Shown here: positions 1 through 8,347 of the stretch, one piece after another
How positions within the stretch are numbered: the first letter of the stretch is position 1
How the letters are laid out: each line of letters starts with the position of its first letter
Source: Rikenellaceae bacterium
Lineage (GTDB): Bacteria > Bacteroidota > Bacteroidia > Bacteroidales > Rikenellaceae
Direction: 5' to 3'
Assembly (NCBI GenBank): GCA_015059805.1
Contig: SUZO01000025.1
Span: 1 to 35,594, forward strand
Length of the DNA: 35,594 nucleotides
Translations under genes and position numbers: made by a program
The notes under the pieces: generated by a model
What the model saw: only the letters and a program-made list of their open reading frames with translations
Told to the model about the DNA's origin: nothing
Database searches by the model: none

Positions 1-2
1 AC

Positions 3-689
3 GGTAACCTCGCTGCTCGTCTTCTTCGTGAGGAGACTCAGTGCTTCGCATTCCTTGCTGGTCACGAGTCTTTCGCAGCTGCTGAGGGCGCAATCAAGAT
101 TGCTGAGATGGCAAACAAGGTTCGCGTAAATCCACTCCGCGTAATCCTTAACGGTCTTGGTAAGGACGCTGCAAAGATTATCTCTCGCATCAACGGCTTT
201 ACATACGTTCAGACACAGTTTGACTACTACACAGGTGAGGTTCACGAGGTAGAGACTATCGCTTACTCTGACGGTCTTCGTTCAAAGGTTCGTTGCTACG
301 GTGTAGACGATGTACGCGAGGGCGTAGCAGTTATGTGGAAGGAGGATGTAGATGTATCTATCACAGGTAACTCTACAAACCCAACCCGCTTCCAGCACCC
401 TGTAGCAGGTACATATAAGAAGGAGCGCGTTCTTGCAGGTAAGAAGTACTTCTCTGTAGCATCAGGTGGTGGTACAGGTCGTACCCTTCACCCAGATAAC
501 ATGGGCGCAGGTCCAGCTTCATACGGTATGACCGACACCCTCGGCCGTATGCACTCTGACGCACAGTTCGCAGGTTCATCTTCAGTTCCAGCACACGTTG
601 AGATGATGGGCTTCCTCGGTATGGGTAACAACCCAATGGTAGGTGCAACTGTGGCAGTTGCCGTTGCTGTGCAGCAGGCTATGAAATAG
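3..689 (+). CDS. GGGtGRT family protein, 5'-truncated by the window edge
   Basis: The reading frame is open from the first complete codon at position 3, so the real start lies outside the window; the methionine at 108 is internal. About 228 residues are visible. The C-terminal part carries the family-naming stretch GGGTGRTLHPDNMGAGPASYG, followed by a Met/Gly-rich segment and an Ala/Val-rich hydrophobic tail. The family is a conserved bacterial protein of roughly 330 residues without a known function; I infer about a third of it is missing here. A strong terminator follows 20 bases after the stop, so this is the last gene of its transcript. Confidence 0.85.
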   Translation, partial: GNLAARLLREETQCFAFLAGHESFAAAEGAIKIAEMANKVRVNPLRVILNGLGKDAAKIISRINGFTYVQTQFDYYTGEVHEVETIAYSDGLRSKVRCYGVDDVREGVAVMWKEDVDVSITGNSTNPTRFQHPVAGTYKKERVLAGKKYFSVASGGGTGRTLHPDNMGAGPASYGMTDTLGRMHSDAQFAGSSSVPAHVEMMGFLGMGNNPMVGATVAVAVAVQQAMK

Positions 690-709
690 TTATTTGTAAC
701 TATAACTTC

Positions 710-745
710 AACAAGACACACTCTAAAGGTGTGTCTTGTTCTTTG
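710..745 (+). terminator. Rho-independent terminator after the GGGtGRT gene
   Basis: A perfect 12-bp stem (710-721 with 729-740) with a 7-base loop is followed by TTCTTTGGG, a short T-rich tail. Confidence 0.85.
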
Positions 746-901
746 GGTTGTTACCATTAAATATTGACATATCCCCTAAAGAAGCTGTCTAACAAGGTGA
801 TTTCTGCGTTACGCTTGCCCTCAAATTCCTCAAAAAAACGTCATCCAATCAACTTAAAAATATTCTATTTGGACACACTTGTACAAAATGGAGATAAATA
901 G

Positions 902-932
902 TTGCAAAAGTAGAAATAAAACAATACTTTTG
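902..932 (+). promoter_or_regulatory. Bacteroidota promoter of the AraC gene at 972
   Basis: TTG at 902-904 and TACTTTTG at 925-932 (TAnnTTTG form) are 20 bases apart, the standard -33/-7 layout of this phylum. The predicted start of transcription is about 30 bases before the ATG. Confidence 0.75.
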
Positions 933-971
933 TTATAGATATTTCTTATAACAATAAAAAATAGGACGATT

Positions 972-1817
972 ATGCAAGTTGTGCAAGCGATTGGAGCGGT
1001 AAAGGTCGCAGAGGTAGCTTCAGGAGGCGTGAAGGCGCTGAATATCAGGCAGAAAGTTATTGGCATGGTATTACATGGCTACAAGAAGATTTACCACGAC
1101 GACAATGTGACCATTGCCGAGGCTGGCGATGTTTTTCTATTCAATGAGGGGCTGCACCACATTGAGGAGTGCGCTGACAATCAGCGATTTGAGCAGATTC
1201 TATTCTACATCTCCGCCGAGGAACTACACAAGCACATTGTAGCCTTAGTGCATGAGTACAATTTAGAGTGTTTTAGTGCTCACAACTGTCGCAAGTGTCA
1301 GAGTCACAACTTTGTGGTCAGCAAACCTACCAAGGCTCTTTCTGAGTTCTTTGGCAGCATAAACAACACCTTCAGCAACGACAACACTCAGATAGGCGAC
1401 CACCTGAGGCAGATGCGCACCATAGAACTTATATACCACATCTTGCGCTCTGAAGATGATTGTCTGCGCAACCAACTACTTATGGGCGCTGATGTCGATA
1501 GAGTGAAGTTCGTGGGCTGCATATACGACCATATCCTTAAAGATTGCACCGTGGAGAGCCTTGCAGAGGCTACTCATCGCTCACCAACATCGTTCAAAAA
1601 GGACTTTCGTAGATATTTCCACACCTCCCCACATAAGTGGTTTATCAACCAACGACTGCAAATAGCTCACACAATGTTGCTCTCTACAGAACAAACCGTA
1701 GAACAGATTGGCAACTACTGCTGCCTCCATAACCCGTCACACTTCATCAGCCGATTCCGCGAAAGATATAATATGACACCAAAAGTCTTCCGCCAAACCG
1801 CCCGCGGTCGTAAATAA
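972..1817 (+). CDS. AraC-family transcriptional regulator
   Basis: The protein has 281 residues. The N-terminal half is a sensory/dimerisation region of the cupin-like type (segment with AGDVFLFNEGLHHIEE around residues 50-65), resembling ExsA-type regulators. The C-terminal ~100 residues are an AraC DNA-binding domain with two helix-turn-helix units: VESLAEATHRSPTSFKKDF, and EQIGNYCCLHNPSHFISRF followed by the conserved end YNMTPKVFRQ. It is probably monocistronic from its own promoter. Neither ligand nor targets can be read from the sequence; the divergent N-terminus has four close cysteines (LECFSAHNCRKCQSH and nearby), which could bind a metal, but that is a guess. Confidence 0.85.
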   Translation: MQVVQAIGAVKVAEVASGGVKALNIRQKVIGMVLHGYKKIYHDDNVTIAEAGDVFLFNEGLHHIEECADNQRFEQILFYISAEELHKHIVALVHEYNLECFSAHNCRKCQSHNFVVSKPTKALSEFFGSINNTFSNDNTQIGDHLRQMRTIELIYHILRSEDDCLRNQLLMGADVDRVKFVGCIYDHILKDCTVESLAEATHRSPTSFKKDFRRYFHTSPHKWFINQRLQIAHTMLLSTEQTVEQIGNYCCLHNPSHFISRFRERYNMTPKVFRQTARGRK

Positions 1818-1848
1818 CCCTCAGCACAGCGTTAGGATGCGCAGTTAG

Positions 1849-2052
1849 GCTACGCAGTACTGCCCGCTTTTTGAAAAAAGCAGGGCGTGCAAAAACTTTT
1901 GGAAAAACTTCGTTTTTCTTCCGTGCTGATGCGGATTTAGGGTAACTCTGCGAGTTATTGAAATAAAAAATATCCACCTTCGGTTTCAAGCGAGCTTGAC
2001 CTTTGGTGGATATTTTCTCTTTCACTGCCTTGCGGCAGCAACCTAAATCCGA
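1849..2052 (+). repeat. S2 structured intergenic repeat, copy 1
   Basis: An element of about 200 bp that folds into a multi-branched structure: outer helix 1932-1941/2042-2051, hairpin 1944-1948/1952-1956, long hairpin 1970-1978/2005-2013, and hairpin CTGCC/GGCAG at 2025-2029/2034-2038. Two more hairpins lie upstream (poly-T/poly-A near 1866-1880, and GAAAAAC/GTTTTTC near 1902-1918). The same architecture with different paired bases occurs at 5151-5350. Confidence 0.75.
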
Positions 2053-2088
2053 ATAAACACTTACAGACGAAGTCTGTACCACTGAAAA

Positions 2089-2179
2089 GCTAACGCTGCG
2101 ATTAAGCCGAGAGCAATCAAGCTTGTTTGAATTGCCGAGGCGGAGCAGGGTCGGGTTGCCGAAGGCAAGCCAACAGCCA
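2089..2179. repeat. S4 intergenic repeat, copy a (inverted relative to copies b and c)
   Basis: Contains GCTAACGCTGCGATTAAGC, an imperfect palindrome around CAATCAAGC/GTTTGAATTG, GCCGAGGCGGAGC and a TTGCCGAAGGCAA hairpin. The same blocks recur in the other orientation at 7954-8040 and 18275-18393. Confidence 0.7.
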
Positions 2180-2190
2180 ACACTACCACT

Positions 2191-2316
2191 CTTTGGCAAC
2201 AGAATGTGGTAGCTGTAACGCTCGCCATAAAAAACAGCGAAGGGCTGTACTTAGTCGTACTGCCCTTTGCTGGAGTTTATGGTAGCGGCAACAGATGCCG
2301 CATTATCTTGCCAAAG
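2191..2316 (-). repeat. S1 structured element at the 3' end of gapA
   Basis: Terminal inverted repeat CTTTGGCAA (2191-2199) / TTGCCAAAG (2308-2316), an inner hairpin GCGGCA/TGCCGC (2284-2300) and a central stem CAGCGAAGGGC/GCCCTTTGCTG with an apical GTAC...GTAC. The element ends one base before the stop codon of gapA, so in the minus-strand transcript it forms the start of the 3' untranslated region. Homologous elements lie at 5414-5578 and 9670-9796. Confidence 0.75.
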
Positions 2317-2317
2317 A

Positions 2318-3425
<1,108 letters not shown>

Positions 3426-3447
3426 AGAAAATTAAAGTTTTTTTATA

Positions 3448-3546
3448 GCTATTGGCTTTTAGCCGTTAGCCATTAGCCTTAAGAGGTATCCGCATAGCGG
3501 ATTTATGATATTAGCCGTTAGCTTTTAGCTGTTAGCCGTTTGCCTT
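3448..3546. repeat. S5 heptad array (TTAGCCN/TTAGCTN units)
   Basis: Runs of 7-base units such as TTAGCCG, TTAGCCA, TTAGCTT and TTAGCTG, interrupted by a small hairpin ATCCGC/GCGGAT (3488-3493/3497-3502). The array fills the gap between gapA's promoter and the 3' end of the next minus-strand gene. Confidence 0.7.
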
Positions 3547-3585
3547 ATAGAGGTTTTTAGTCTATATTCTTGCTGTACAGCCAGA

Positions 3586-4335
3586 TTATTTACCACGCGC
3601 ACGCTTTGCCATTGCCGAGGCAAAGACAAAGTCGTTCAGTTCGGGGTTGTCGGCACTTAGAATGTCGTCCTTAGTGCCCTCCCACCACTTGTAACCAGTG
3701 TGTATGTAAACAATCTTCTCGCCAATCTCCATCACCGAGTTCATGTCGTGGGTGTTGATGATGGTGGTGATGTTATACTCACGAGTAATGCTCTGGATAA
3801 GGTTGTCAATGACGATACTTGTCTGCGGGTCAAGACCTGAGTTTGGCTCGTCGCAGAAGAGGTAGCGCGGATTGAGCACTATAGCCCTTGCGATAGCCGC
3901 ACGCTTAATCATACCGCCCGAAAGCTCAGAGGGATAGAGGTGTGGTGCGTGCGAAAGCTCTACGCGCTCAAGGCAGAACTCCACCCTGCTGCGCTTCTCC
4001 GCCTCCGAGAGCTCTGTAAACAGGTCAAGGGGCAGCTTGACATTCTCGTAGACCGTCGATGCATCAATGAGCGCACCGCCCTGGAATATCATACCAACAT
4101 CCTTGCGAATTGCCTTGCGCTGACGGAAATTGAGGTCGGTGTAGCAGATGTCGTCAAAGAATATGCGACCCTCATCTGGCTCGTGCAGTCCCACTAATGT
4201 CTTGAGCAACACCGTCTTACCAGAGCCACTACGACCGATAATAAGGTTGGTCTTGCCCGTCTCAAAAGTTACCGATATATCGTTAAGGACCGTGCGACCC
4301 TCAAAAGACTTGAATATATTTTCGCATTTAATCAT
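3586..4335 (-). CDS. ABC transporter ATP-binding protein, MlaF-like
   Basis: A 249-residue ATPase. Walker A GRSGSGKT is at residues 34-41, the Q-loop Gln at 85 (MIFQGG), the signature LSGGM at 138-142, Walker B YLFCDEP ending with catalytic Glu163, and the switch His at 196 (NTHDMNS). The form SGGMIKRAAIARA matches the MlaF/Ttg2A branch, which works with an MlaE permease and an MCE protein to move phospholipids between inner and outer membrane. The start overlaps the stop of the upstream permease by ATGA, so the two are translationally coupled. No MCE-domain (MlaD) gene follows within the window. Confidence 0.9.
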   Translation of the reverse strand: MIKCENIFKSFEGRTVLNDISVTFETGKTNLIIGRSGSGKTVLLKTLVGLHEPDEGRIFFDDICYTDLNFRQRKAIRKDVGMIFQGGALIDASTVYENVKLPLDLFTELSEAEKRSRVEFCLERVELSHAPHLYPSELSGGMIKRAAIARAIVLNPRYLFCDEPNSGLDPQTSIVIDNLIQSITREYNITTIINTHDMNSVMEIGEKIVYIHTGYKWWEGTKDDILSADNPELNDFVFASAMAKRARGK

Positions 4336-5066
4336 CGCATCAACTGTGTTAGGATAAGGTTGAAAATCATAATCATAATAGAACTCATAACCACCGCCGT
4401 CGTTGAAGCCTTACCCACCTCAAGCGAGTTGCCCTTGGCGTAGTAACCATAAAATCCTGAAATTGAGGTGATTAGAAATGCAAAAACAGCCATCTTCACA
4501 AGCGAATAGGTAACCTCATAACTGTCAAAACAGTATAGCAGTCCATCAATAAAGTCATTAGGCAACATAATACCCATACGCGCCACCAAAAATCCGCCGC
4601 CTATGCCCACAATCATACTGAACGCCGCAAGGAATGGGAAGAAGATCATCGTGGCAATAATCTTTGGCAGAATAAGATACGCCGCCGAATTTACACCCAT
4701 AATCTCCAGCGCATCAATCTGCTCAGTGATTCTCATAGTGCCAATCTCCGAGGCGATGTTACTGCCCACCTTGCCCGCCAAAATTATGGCGATAACCGTA
4801 GACGAAAACTCAAGAATCATCGTCTCCTTTGTCGCATAACCAATCATCATCTGCGGAATAAATGGCGACTCAAGGGTAATAGCCATCTGAATGGTTATCA
4901 CCGCACCAATGAAAAAGGAGATTATCGCCGTCAGAGGTATAGAGCCTACACCTAACTGCTCCAACTCAACAATCACTCGCTTGTAGTATATGCTCCACTT
5001 CTCAGGGCGAGAAAAAACCTTGCCCATCAAGATGCAGTAGCGCCCAAGTGTCTCAAAAAATTTCAT
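4332..5066 (-). CDS. ABC transporter permease, MlaE family
   Basis: A 244-residue inner-membrane protein with an N-terminal amphipathic segment and about five hydrophobic spans. It has the MlaE (PF02405) signature region ILAGKVGSNIASEIGTMRITEQIDALEIMGVN (given in parts: AGKVGSNIASEIGTM and EQIDALEIMGV) at about residues 95-128. In this family it forms the membrane channel for phospholipid transport. It overlaps the ATPase gene by 4 bases. No promoter was found directly upstream, where S5 heptads begin about 15 bases before the start codon. Confidence 0.9.
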   Translation of the reverse strand: MKFFETLGRYCILMGKVFSRPEKWSIYYKRVIVELEQLGVGSIPLTAIISFFIGAVITIQMAITLESPFIPQMMIGYATKETMILEFSSTVIAIILAGKVGSNIASEIGTMRITEQIDALEIMGVNSAAYLILPKIIATMIFFPFLAAFSMIVGIGGGFLVARMGIMLPNDFIDGLLYCFDSYEVTYSLVKMAVFAFLITSISGFYGYYAKGNSLEVGKASTTAVVMSSIMIMIFNLILTQLMR

Positions 5067-5078
5067 AGTATAGCTGTT

Positions 5079-5108
5079 GGCTTTTGGCTTTTAGCCTTTA
5101 GCCTTTTA
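5079..5108. repeat. S5 heptad array, short
   Basis: A short run of TTGGCTT/TTAGCCT-type heptads directly upstream of the mlaE-like gene. Confidence 0.6.
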
Positions 5109-5150
5109 GTGGTGTCAGCTATGCCGACAGTGTTTATAATATTATCTACT

Positions 5151-5350
5151 CGCTACGCAGTACCGCCCCTTTTTGAAAAAAGCGGCACCAAAAACTTCTG
5201 GCGAAACTCCGTTTTGCTTCTACCGTTGCGGATTGGGAATAACTTATTGCTAAGTTATTGAAATAAAAATAGCTATCATCGCTTCCAAACCAGTTTGACC
5301 TCAGATAGCTATTTTTCTTTCACTGCCTACGGCAGTAGCTCCCAATCCGA
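5151..5350 (+). repeat. S2 structured intergenic repeat, copy 2
   Basis: Same layout as 1849-2052: outer helix 5229-5238/5340-5349, hairpin AACTTA/TAAGTT (5241-5246/5251-5256), 13-bp hairpin 5265-5277/5304-5316, and CTGCC/GGCAG (5323-5327/5331-5335). The junction segments (AGTTATTGAAATAAAA and TTTCACTGCC) are conserved, while the paired bases differ from copy 1 in a compensating way. Confidence 0.75.
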
Positions 5351-5365
5351 AAAGCCAAACAAACT

Positions 5366-5410
5366 CCCAACCCCAATTTTTATTTTAGGCAGGAATTTAC
5401 AACGCCCGAC
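5366..5410. repeat. Partial duplicate of S1 copy b arm
   Basis: This 45-base stretch (CCCAACCCCAATTTTTATTT... to ...TTTACAACGCCCGAC) is nearly repeated at 5441-5487. It looks like a broken or tandemly duplicated arm of the adjacent S1 element. Confidence 0.55.
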
Positions 5411-5413
5411 ATA

Positions 5414-5578
5414 ATTTTGTTGTCAGAGTGGTGGATTTATACCCAACCCCAATTTTTTATTTTAGGCGAGGATTTACAACGCTCGGCGACAAATGGCTGC
5501 GCAGGATAGTATCAAGACATACAGGCCAGCAGACATTTGGCGCTAGCGGCAGTAAATCCGCCGCTATCACAACAAAAT
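5414..5578 (-). repeat. S1 structured element at the 3' end of the DUF4834 gene
   Basis: Terminal inverted repeat ATTTTGTTGT (5414-5423) / ACAACAAAAT (5569-5578). The last base is the final base of the TAA stop codon of the minus-strand gene at 5578-5940. It contains the hairpin GCGGC/GCCGC (5544-5563 region), the GCTCGGC block and an apical GTAT...ATAC hairpin. A 37-base insertion flanked by two GGATTTA copies (5433-5439, 5470-5476) makes this copy longer than the others. Confidence 0.75.
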
Positions 5579-5940
5579 TACTCCTCTTTGAAGTCCACAT
5601 ACTCCCCCACATCATCACTCACTTTGGGCTCATGGTGCGGAACGTGCAGGGTAACCTTGCCGTCCTGAGAGGTGTGAGTTCTGCTGCTGGAGCCTGAGGG
5701 GTTAGCGCCAGCAGTACGGCGATGGTGATTGTGGAGCTGGTCCTCCATATCCTTCTGCACCCTACGCACGCGATACATCACTGCTACCCAACCAATTACA
5801 GCAATGAGCATCGGAATTATAAGTATCAGCGCAAAGACCCCCAACACCCCTGGAGCAGCTATGGCGAGCATAATTACAAATAGGGTTGTTAGCGGATTTC
5901 GCTTGATTATTTCCCAAAGAGTACTAAAAAAATTCATCAT
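5578..5940 (-). CDS. DUF4834 family membrane protein
   Basis: About 120 residues. The N-terminus holds a long hydrophobic region (TTLFVIMLAIAAPGVLGVF and following, roughly residues 15-50), then a basic stretch YRVRRVQ and a polar, His/Ser-rich tail ending in EYVDFKEE. That layout matches the uncharacterised DUF4834 family of Bacteroidota. I place the start at 5940 (MMNFF) or 5937, because the upstream in-frame ATG at 5970 overlaps the -7 promoter box at 5968-5975. It is probably transcribed alone. The function is unknown. Confidence 0.75.
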   Translation of the reverse strand: MMNFFSTLWEIIKRNPLTTLFVIMLAIAAPGVLGVFALILIIPMLIAVIGWVAVMYRVRRVQKDMEDQLHNHHRRTAGANPSGSSSRTHTSQDGKVTLHVPHHEPKVSDDVGEYVDFKEE

Positions 5941-5967
5941 AATTTTTGCTTTACACAGTAAGCAACG

Positions 5968-5975
5968 CAAAGATA
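5968..5975 (-). promoter_or_regulatory. -7 box of the DUF4834 gene
   Basis: TATCTTTG on the minus strand, about 28 bases before the start codon. No clear -33 TTG is visible. Confidence 0.5.
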
Positions 5976-6029
5976 GTGAAAATTATTGTAATCTGCTATC
6001 CCATCTGCACATTTTGGATATATCAACAT

Positions 6030-6056
6030 AAAAAGGCCCTCCATTGGAGAGCCTTT
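6030..6056 (-). terminator. Terminator of the fimbrillin-like gene
   Basis: Minus-strand hairpin GGCTCTCC/GGAGGGCC with an AAT loop, followed by TTTTTA, 22 bases after the stop codon. Confidence 0.85.
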
Positions 6057-6077
6057 GTGAGAATATTATATACGGTT

Positions 6078-7613
6078 TTACTTTGTGTACTCAACCTTAA
6101 TTTTATAGATATAGCCATCATAGCGTTTAGACTCTCGATAGCATACAAGGCAAGGAGCCGAAGGACTCACTGCAACACCGCTGACAGCGCCGGTATATGT
6201 ATTCATAGCATCATCAACTGGGTTCTCCTCTGCAGAGTATGTTGAAGTACAATAGATATCACTCTTTACTCCAGTAGACGCCTTTGTGCCTGCTGACAAA
6301 TAAACATTTCCATAAGTTGCGCTATCCATATTTGAAAAATCAACATTGCGCGACTGAGCCGCCATATCAACAGTTACTCCAAACGACACATTCTTTCCAA
6401 ACTCTGGCGATACAATAGCTCCATTATAAACATCACTACTAAATGTACCAGCACCAGCAATAAATGCACACTTGTAATAATAGTACTCATATGAAGGTCT
6501 GAAGAAAGAACCAACATTTACCTTAACCTCTTTAGTTGTAAAGGATAAACTTCCTGCAAAGCTCCAATCTCTATAACTATCGTTCAAATAATCAGCTACA
6601 CAAGGCACACCAGTAACATAAACTGTTGTAACATCTGATGCATACTCCTCACCATTTACAGACCACTTAACCACAGCCTTGTACTCGCCAAGTGCGAGGT
6701 TTGAAACAGTTGTAGTCTTACCTGGAGTAAGATCTGCAGCCTTATTACCGTTAAGGTAGAGTGCGATAGTTGCAGAGTCTGCATTAGTAAGAACTACATC
6801 CTTAACATAGATTGTACGACCATCGAGTGAGTTATCCTTATTGGTATAAGAAGTATAGATGTTACATGACACTGTTGCTGGCTTAGGGTTCTTCCACTCA
6901 ACATTAAGGATTGTGCGCTTGCCGTTTACGAAGTTCTTTGCTGGAACTGCTACGGTGTAGGTTGTGCCGTCGGTTGCGGTAAGGGTCAAGTTAAATGCGA
7001 AGTCTCCCTCTGCGATGTTGAACACTACAGTGTCGGTATTAAGTCCCTCTACAGTAGCAGTTGTGCCATTGCAGAAGTCTGACTCAGAGGTGATTGTAGC
7101 CGCGCTGATAGTCTTACGAGCAGCACGACCCTCATCCCAAACGCGAATCTCAAAGGCTGCAGAGTGGTGCTTCATTGCAATTGACTCGCTGCCAATGTTA
7201 TCAACAGTAGTTTCCTCAACTGTACCTACAAGGGTTGGGGTCCACTCTCCTGTCTGAACGTAGCCCAGAGTCTTATCGGCATTAAGAGCTGCTGCAGGGT
7301 AAACAAACTTAAAGTCTGCAACCTCAGTTGTTGAGTAGTTAAACTCCTCTGTTCCGAACTTGCCATTCTCCTTAAGTGAGAGGGTGTTTACAATCTGGTC
7401 GCCAGCAAGCTGAAGTGCAGCAATCTTGTCTGTAGACTCCCAGCTCCACTTAAGATTCTCGTCGTATGCACGAGTCTGGTCATCAAGAGCAACCTCCAAA
7501 GAGGTTGTAAGGTACTGCGGAGTGGAAACAACCTCCTCCATCATATCTGTATTACAGCCAACAAGTGCTGCAAGTGCTATAATTGCAAAAAATATCTTTC
7601 TCATAATCGTCAT
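6078..7613 (-). CDS. Fimbrillin-like (Mfa-like) surface lipoprotein
   Basis: A 511-residue exported lipoprotein. Its signal peptide ends in the lipobox ALVGC, with Cys20 as the lipidation site (Cys17 if translation starts at the second methionine, at 7604). The region from about residue 45 to 245 (TRAY..., WSWESTDKIAAL, later AVPAKNFVNGKRTILNVEW) follows the fimbrillin-family pattern of Bacteroidales fimbrial subunits and anchors. The C-terminal half adds a beta-rich segment with a Tyr-rich patch (SYEYYYYKCAF) and ends in a predicted beta strand. It likely sits on the outer membrane, as an adhesin or fimbrial component. A 42-residue peptide gene lies 10 bases upstream in the same transcript. 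Its exact fimbrial role is inferred. Confidence 0.75.
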   Translation of the reverse strand: MTIMRKIFFAIIALAALVGCNTDMMEEVVSTPQYLTTSLEVALDDQTRAYDENLKWSWESTDKIAALQLAGDQIVNTLSLKENGKFGTEEFNYSTTEVADFKFVYPAAALNADKTLGYVQTGEWTPTLVGTVEETTVDNIGSESIAMKHHSAAFEIRVWDEGRAARKTISAATITSESDFCNGTTATVEGLNTDTVVFNIAEGDFAFNLTLTATDGTTYTVAVPAKNFVNGKRTILNVEWKNPKPATVSCNIYTSYTNKDNSLDGRTIYVKDVVLTNADSATIALYLNGNKAADLTPGKTTTVSNLALGEYKAVVKWSVNGEEYASDVTTVYVTGVPCVADYLNDSYRDWSFAGSLSFTTKEVKVNVGSFFRPSYEYYYYKCAFIAGAGTFSSDVYNGAIVSPEFGKNVSFGVTVDMAAQSRNVDFSNMDSATYGNVYLSAGTKASTGVKSDIYCTSTYSAEENPVDDAMNTYTGAVSGVAVSPSAPCLVCYRESKRYDGYIYKIKVEYTK

Positions 7614-7623
7614 CTACCTTAAA

Positions 7624-7752
7624 TTAAACCCATCCTTCTTCTCCGTTGTTCTCTCCATCTGGTACATCAAATCCTGAACTGAGCGAAAAGCCCTGCTCGC
7701 ACGCCATAACCTCCATTTCAATGGTTGGCTGCTCATAAATCTTCTTAATCAT
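7624..7752 (-). CDS. Small peptide gene (42 aa) ahead of the fimbrillin-like gene
   Basis: A complete small gene: ATG at 7752-7750, TAA at 7626-7624. The peptide starts MIKKIYEQPTIEMEVMACEQ and ends in a Gly/Asn/Glu-rich, acidic tail finishing EEGWV. Tiny proteins of the form MKK-Y-x-P-x-(I/M)E-x-(V/M) are a recurring, poorly named feature upstream of secreted or fimbrial genes in Bacteroidales. It has no signal peptide or membrane span and one cysteine. It shares the promoter at 7828 and lies 10 bases before the lipoprotein start, so translation coupling is plausible. Function unknown; a leader, chaperone-like or peptide-precursor role are all possible. Confidence 0.7.
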   Translation of the reverse strand: MIKKIYEQPTIEMEVMACEQGFSLSSGFDVPDGENNGEEGWV

Positions 7753-7805
7753 CTCTACTATTATTTGTTAGTTAAATATTACCTAATCAATGACTTGCGG
7801 GCTGT

Positions 7806-7835
7806 CCGATTTTAGCCGAAATCGGGGCAAAGGTA
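7806..7835 (-). promoter_or_regulatory. -7 box and inverted repeat at the start of the fimbrillin-like transcript
   Basis: TACCTTTG on the minus strand (7835-7828) is followed at once by the inverted repeat CCGATTT...AAATCGG (7806-7812/7819-7825), which spans the predicted transcription start. It could be an operator or a 5' hairpin. No good -33 TTG is seen at 19-20 bases. Confidence 0.5.
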
Positions 7836-7924
7836 CAATTTTTAATTTTTATAACACACTAAATTCCTAAAAAATTTTAGAAATTTTCAACGAATCGGCA
7901 ATTTTTATCCACGAAACCAATTTT

Positions 7925-8113
7925 TGGCTGTTAGCTATTAGCCATTAGCCATTGGCTCACCTTCGGTGACCCTTCACCGCTCCGCCTCGGCAATTCAAAC
8001 AAGTTTGATTGCTCTCGGCTTAATCGCAGCGTTAGCTGGCTGACGCAGAACAGAGAATTTAGTGAAGTTAAGGAGATTAAAAAAGCCAATAGCTAATAGC
8101 CAACGGCTAACGG
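7925..8113. repeat. Composite repeat: S5 heptads, S4 core, inverted S5 heptads
   Basis: Heptads (7925-7957) lead into S4 copy b (7954-8040, with CACCTTCGGTG hairpin and GCCTCGGCAATTCAAAC... palindrome), then a short run of S6 nonamers (CAGAGAATTTAGTGAAGTT, 8041-8075) and heptads in the reverse orientation (8083-8113). The outer heptad blocks are roughly complementary, so the whole 190 bp is a large imperfect inverted repeat. No coding sequence is visible. Confidence 0.65.
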
Positions 8114-8292
8114 TCATTTTGTCGTCAGAGGGATGCATTTACAACGCTCGGCAAAAAAATTAGCACTGCCAACCAAAATGCCATCAGAGCGAGCTATTTT
8201 TAGGCTTGCGTAGACTGCAAAACCGGAGCATACTGAGCGTATGTGAGGATTTTGCAGGCAAGCGTAACGACAAAAGAGCCGCTCTGATGGCA
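8113..8292. repeat. Degraded S1 element interrupted by a MITE-like element (S3)
   Basis: An S1 end (ATTTTGTCGTCAGAGG... GCTCGGC, 8114-8151) is followed by a 114-bp element with perfect 13-bp terminal inverted repeats TGCCATCAGAGCG (8179-8191) / CGCTCTGATGGCA (8280-8292). Inside are nested hairpins CTGCAAAA/TTTTGCAG and CATAC/GTATG. A possible partner of the S1 end (ACGACAAAAG, 8266-8275) lies inside the second element. Confidence 0.6.
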
Positions 8293-8295
8293 AGC

Positions 8296-8334
8296 AAAAA
8301 AAGGGTTGCTTGACAATCAAGCAACCCTTTTTTT
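8296..8334. terminator. Bidirectional terminator after rplI
   Basis: A perfect 17-bp stem (8296-8312 / 8318-8334) with loop ACAAT, with seven A:T pairs at the base giving a T-run on either strand. It lies 13 bases after the rplI stop codon on the minus strand. Confidence 0.92.
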
Positions 8335-8347
8335 GCGGTTTTGTATT

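Noticed and set aside
1747..2199. A 150-residue minus-strand frame over the end of the AraC gene and S2/S4 repeats
   Set aside because: Its sequence runs through repeat hairpins and antisense to a real gene; no recognisable domain.
3586..5066. A complete Mla-type operon
   Set aside because: Only the ATPase and permease genes are present; the following gene on the strand is separated by repeats and no MCE-domain gene is seen.
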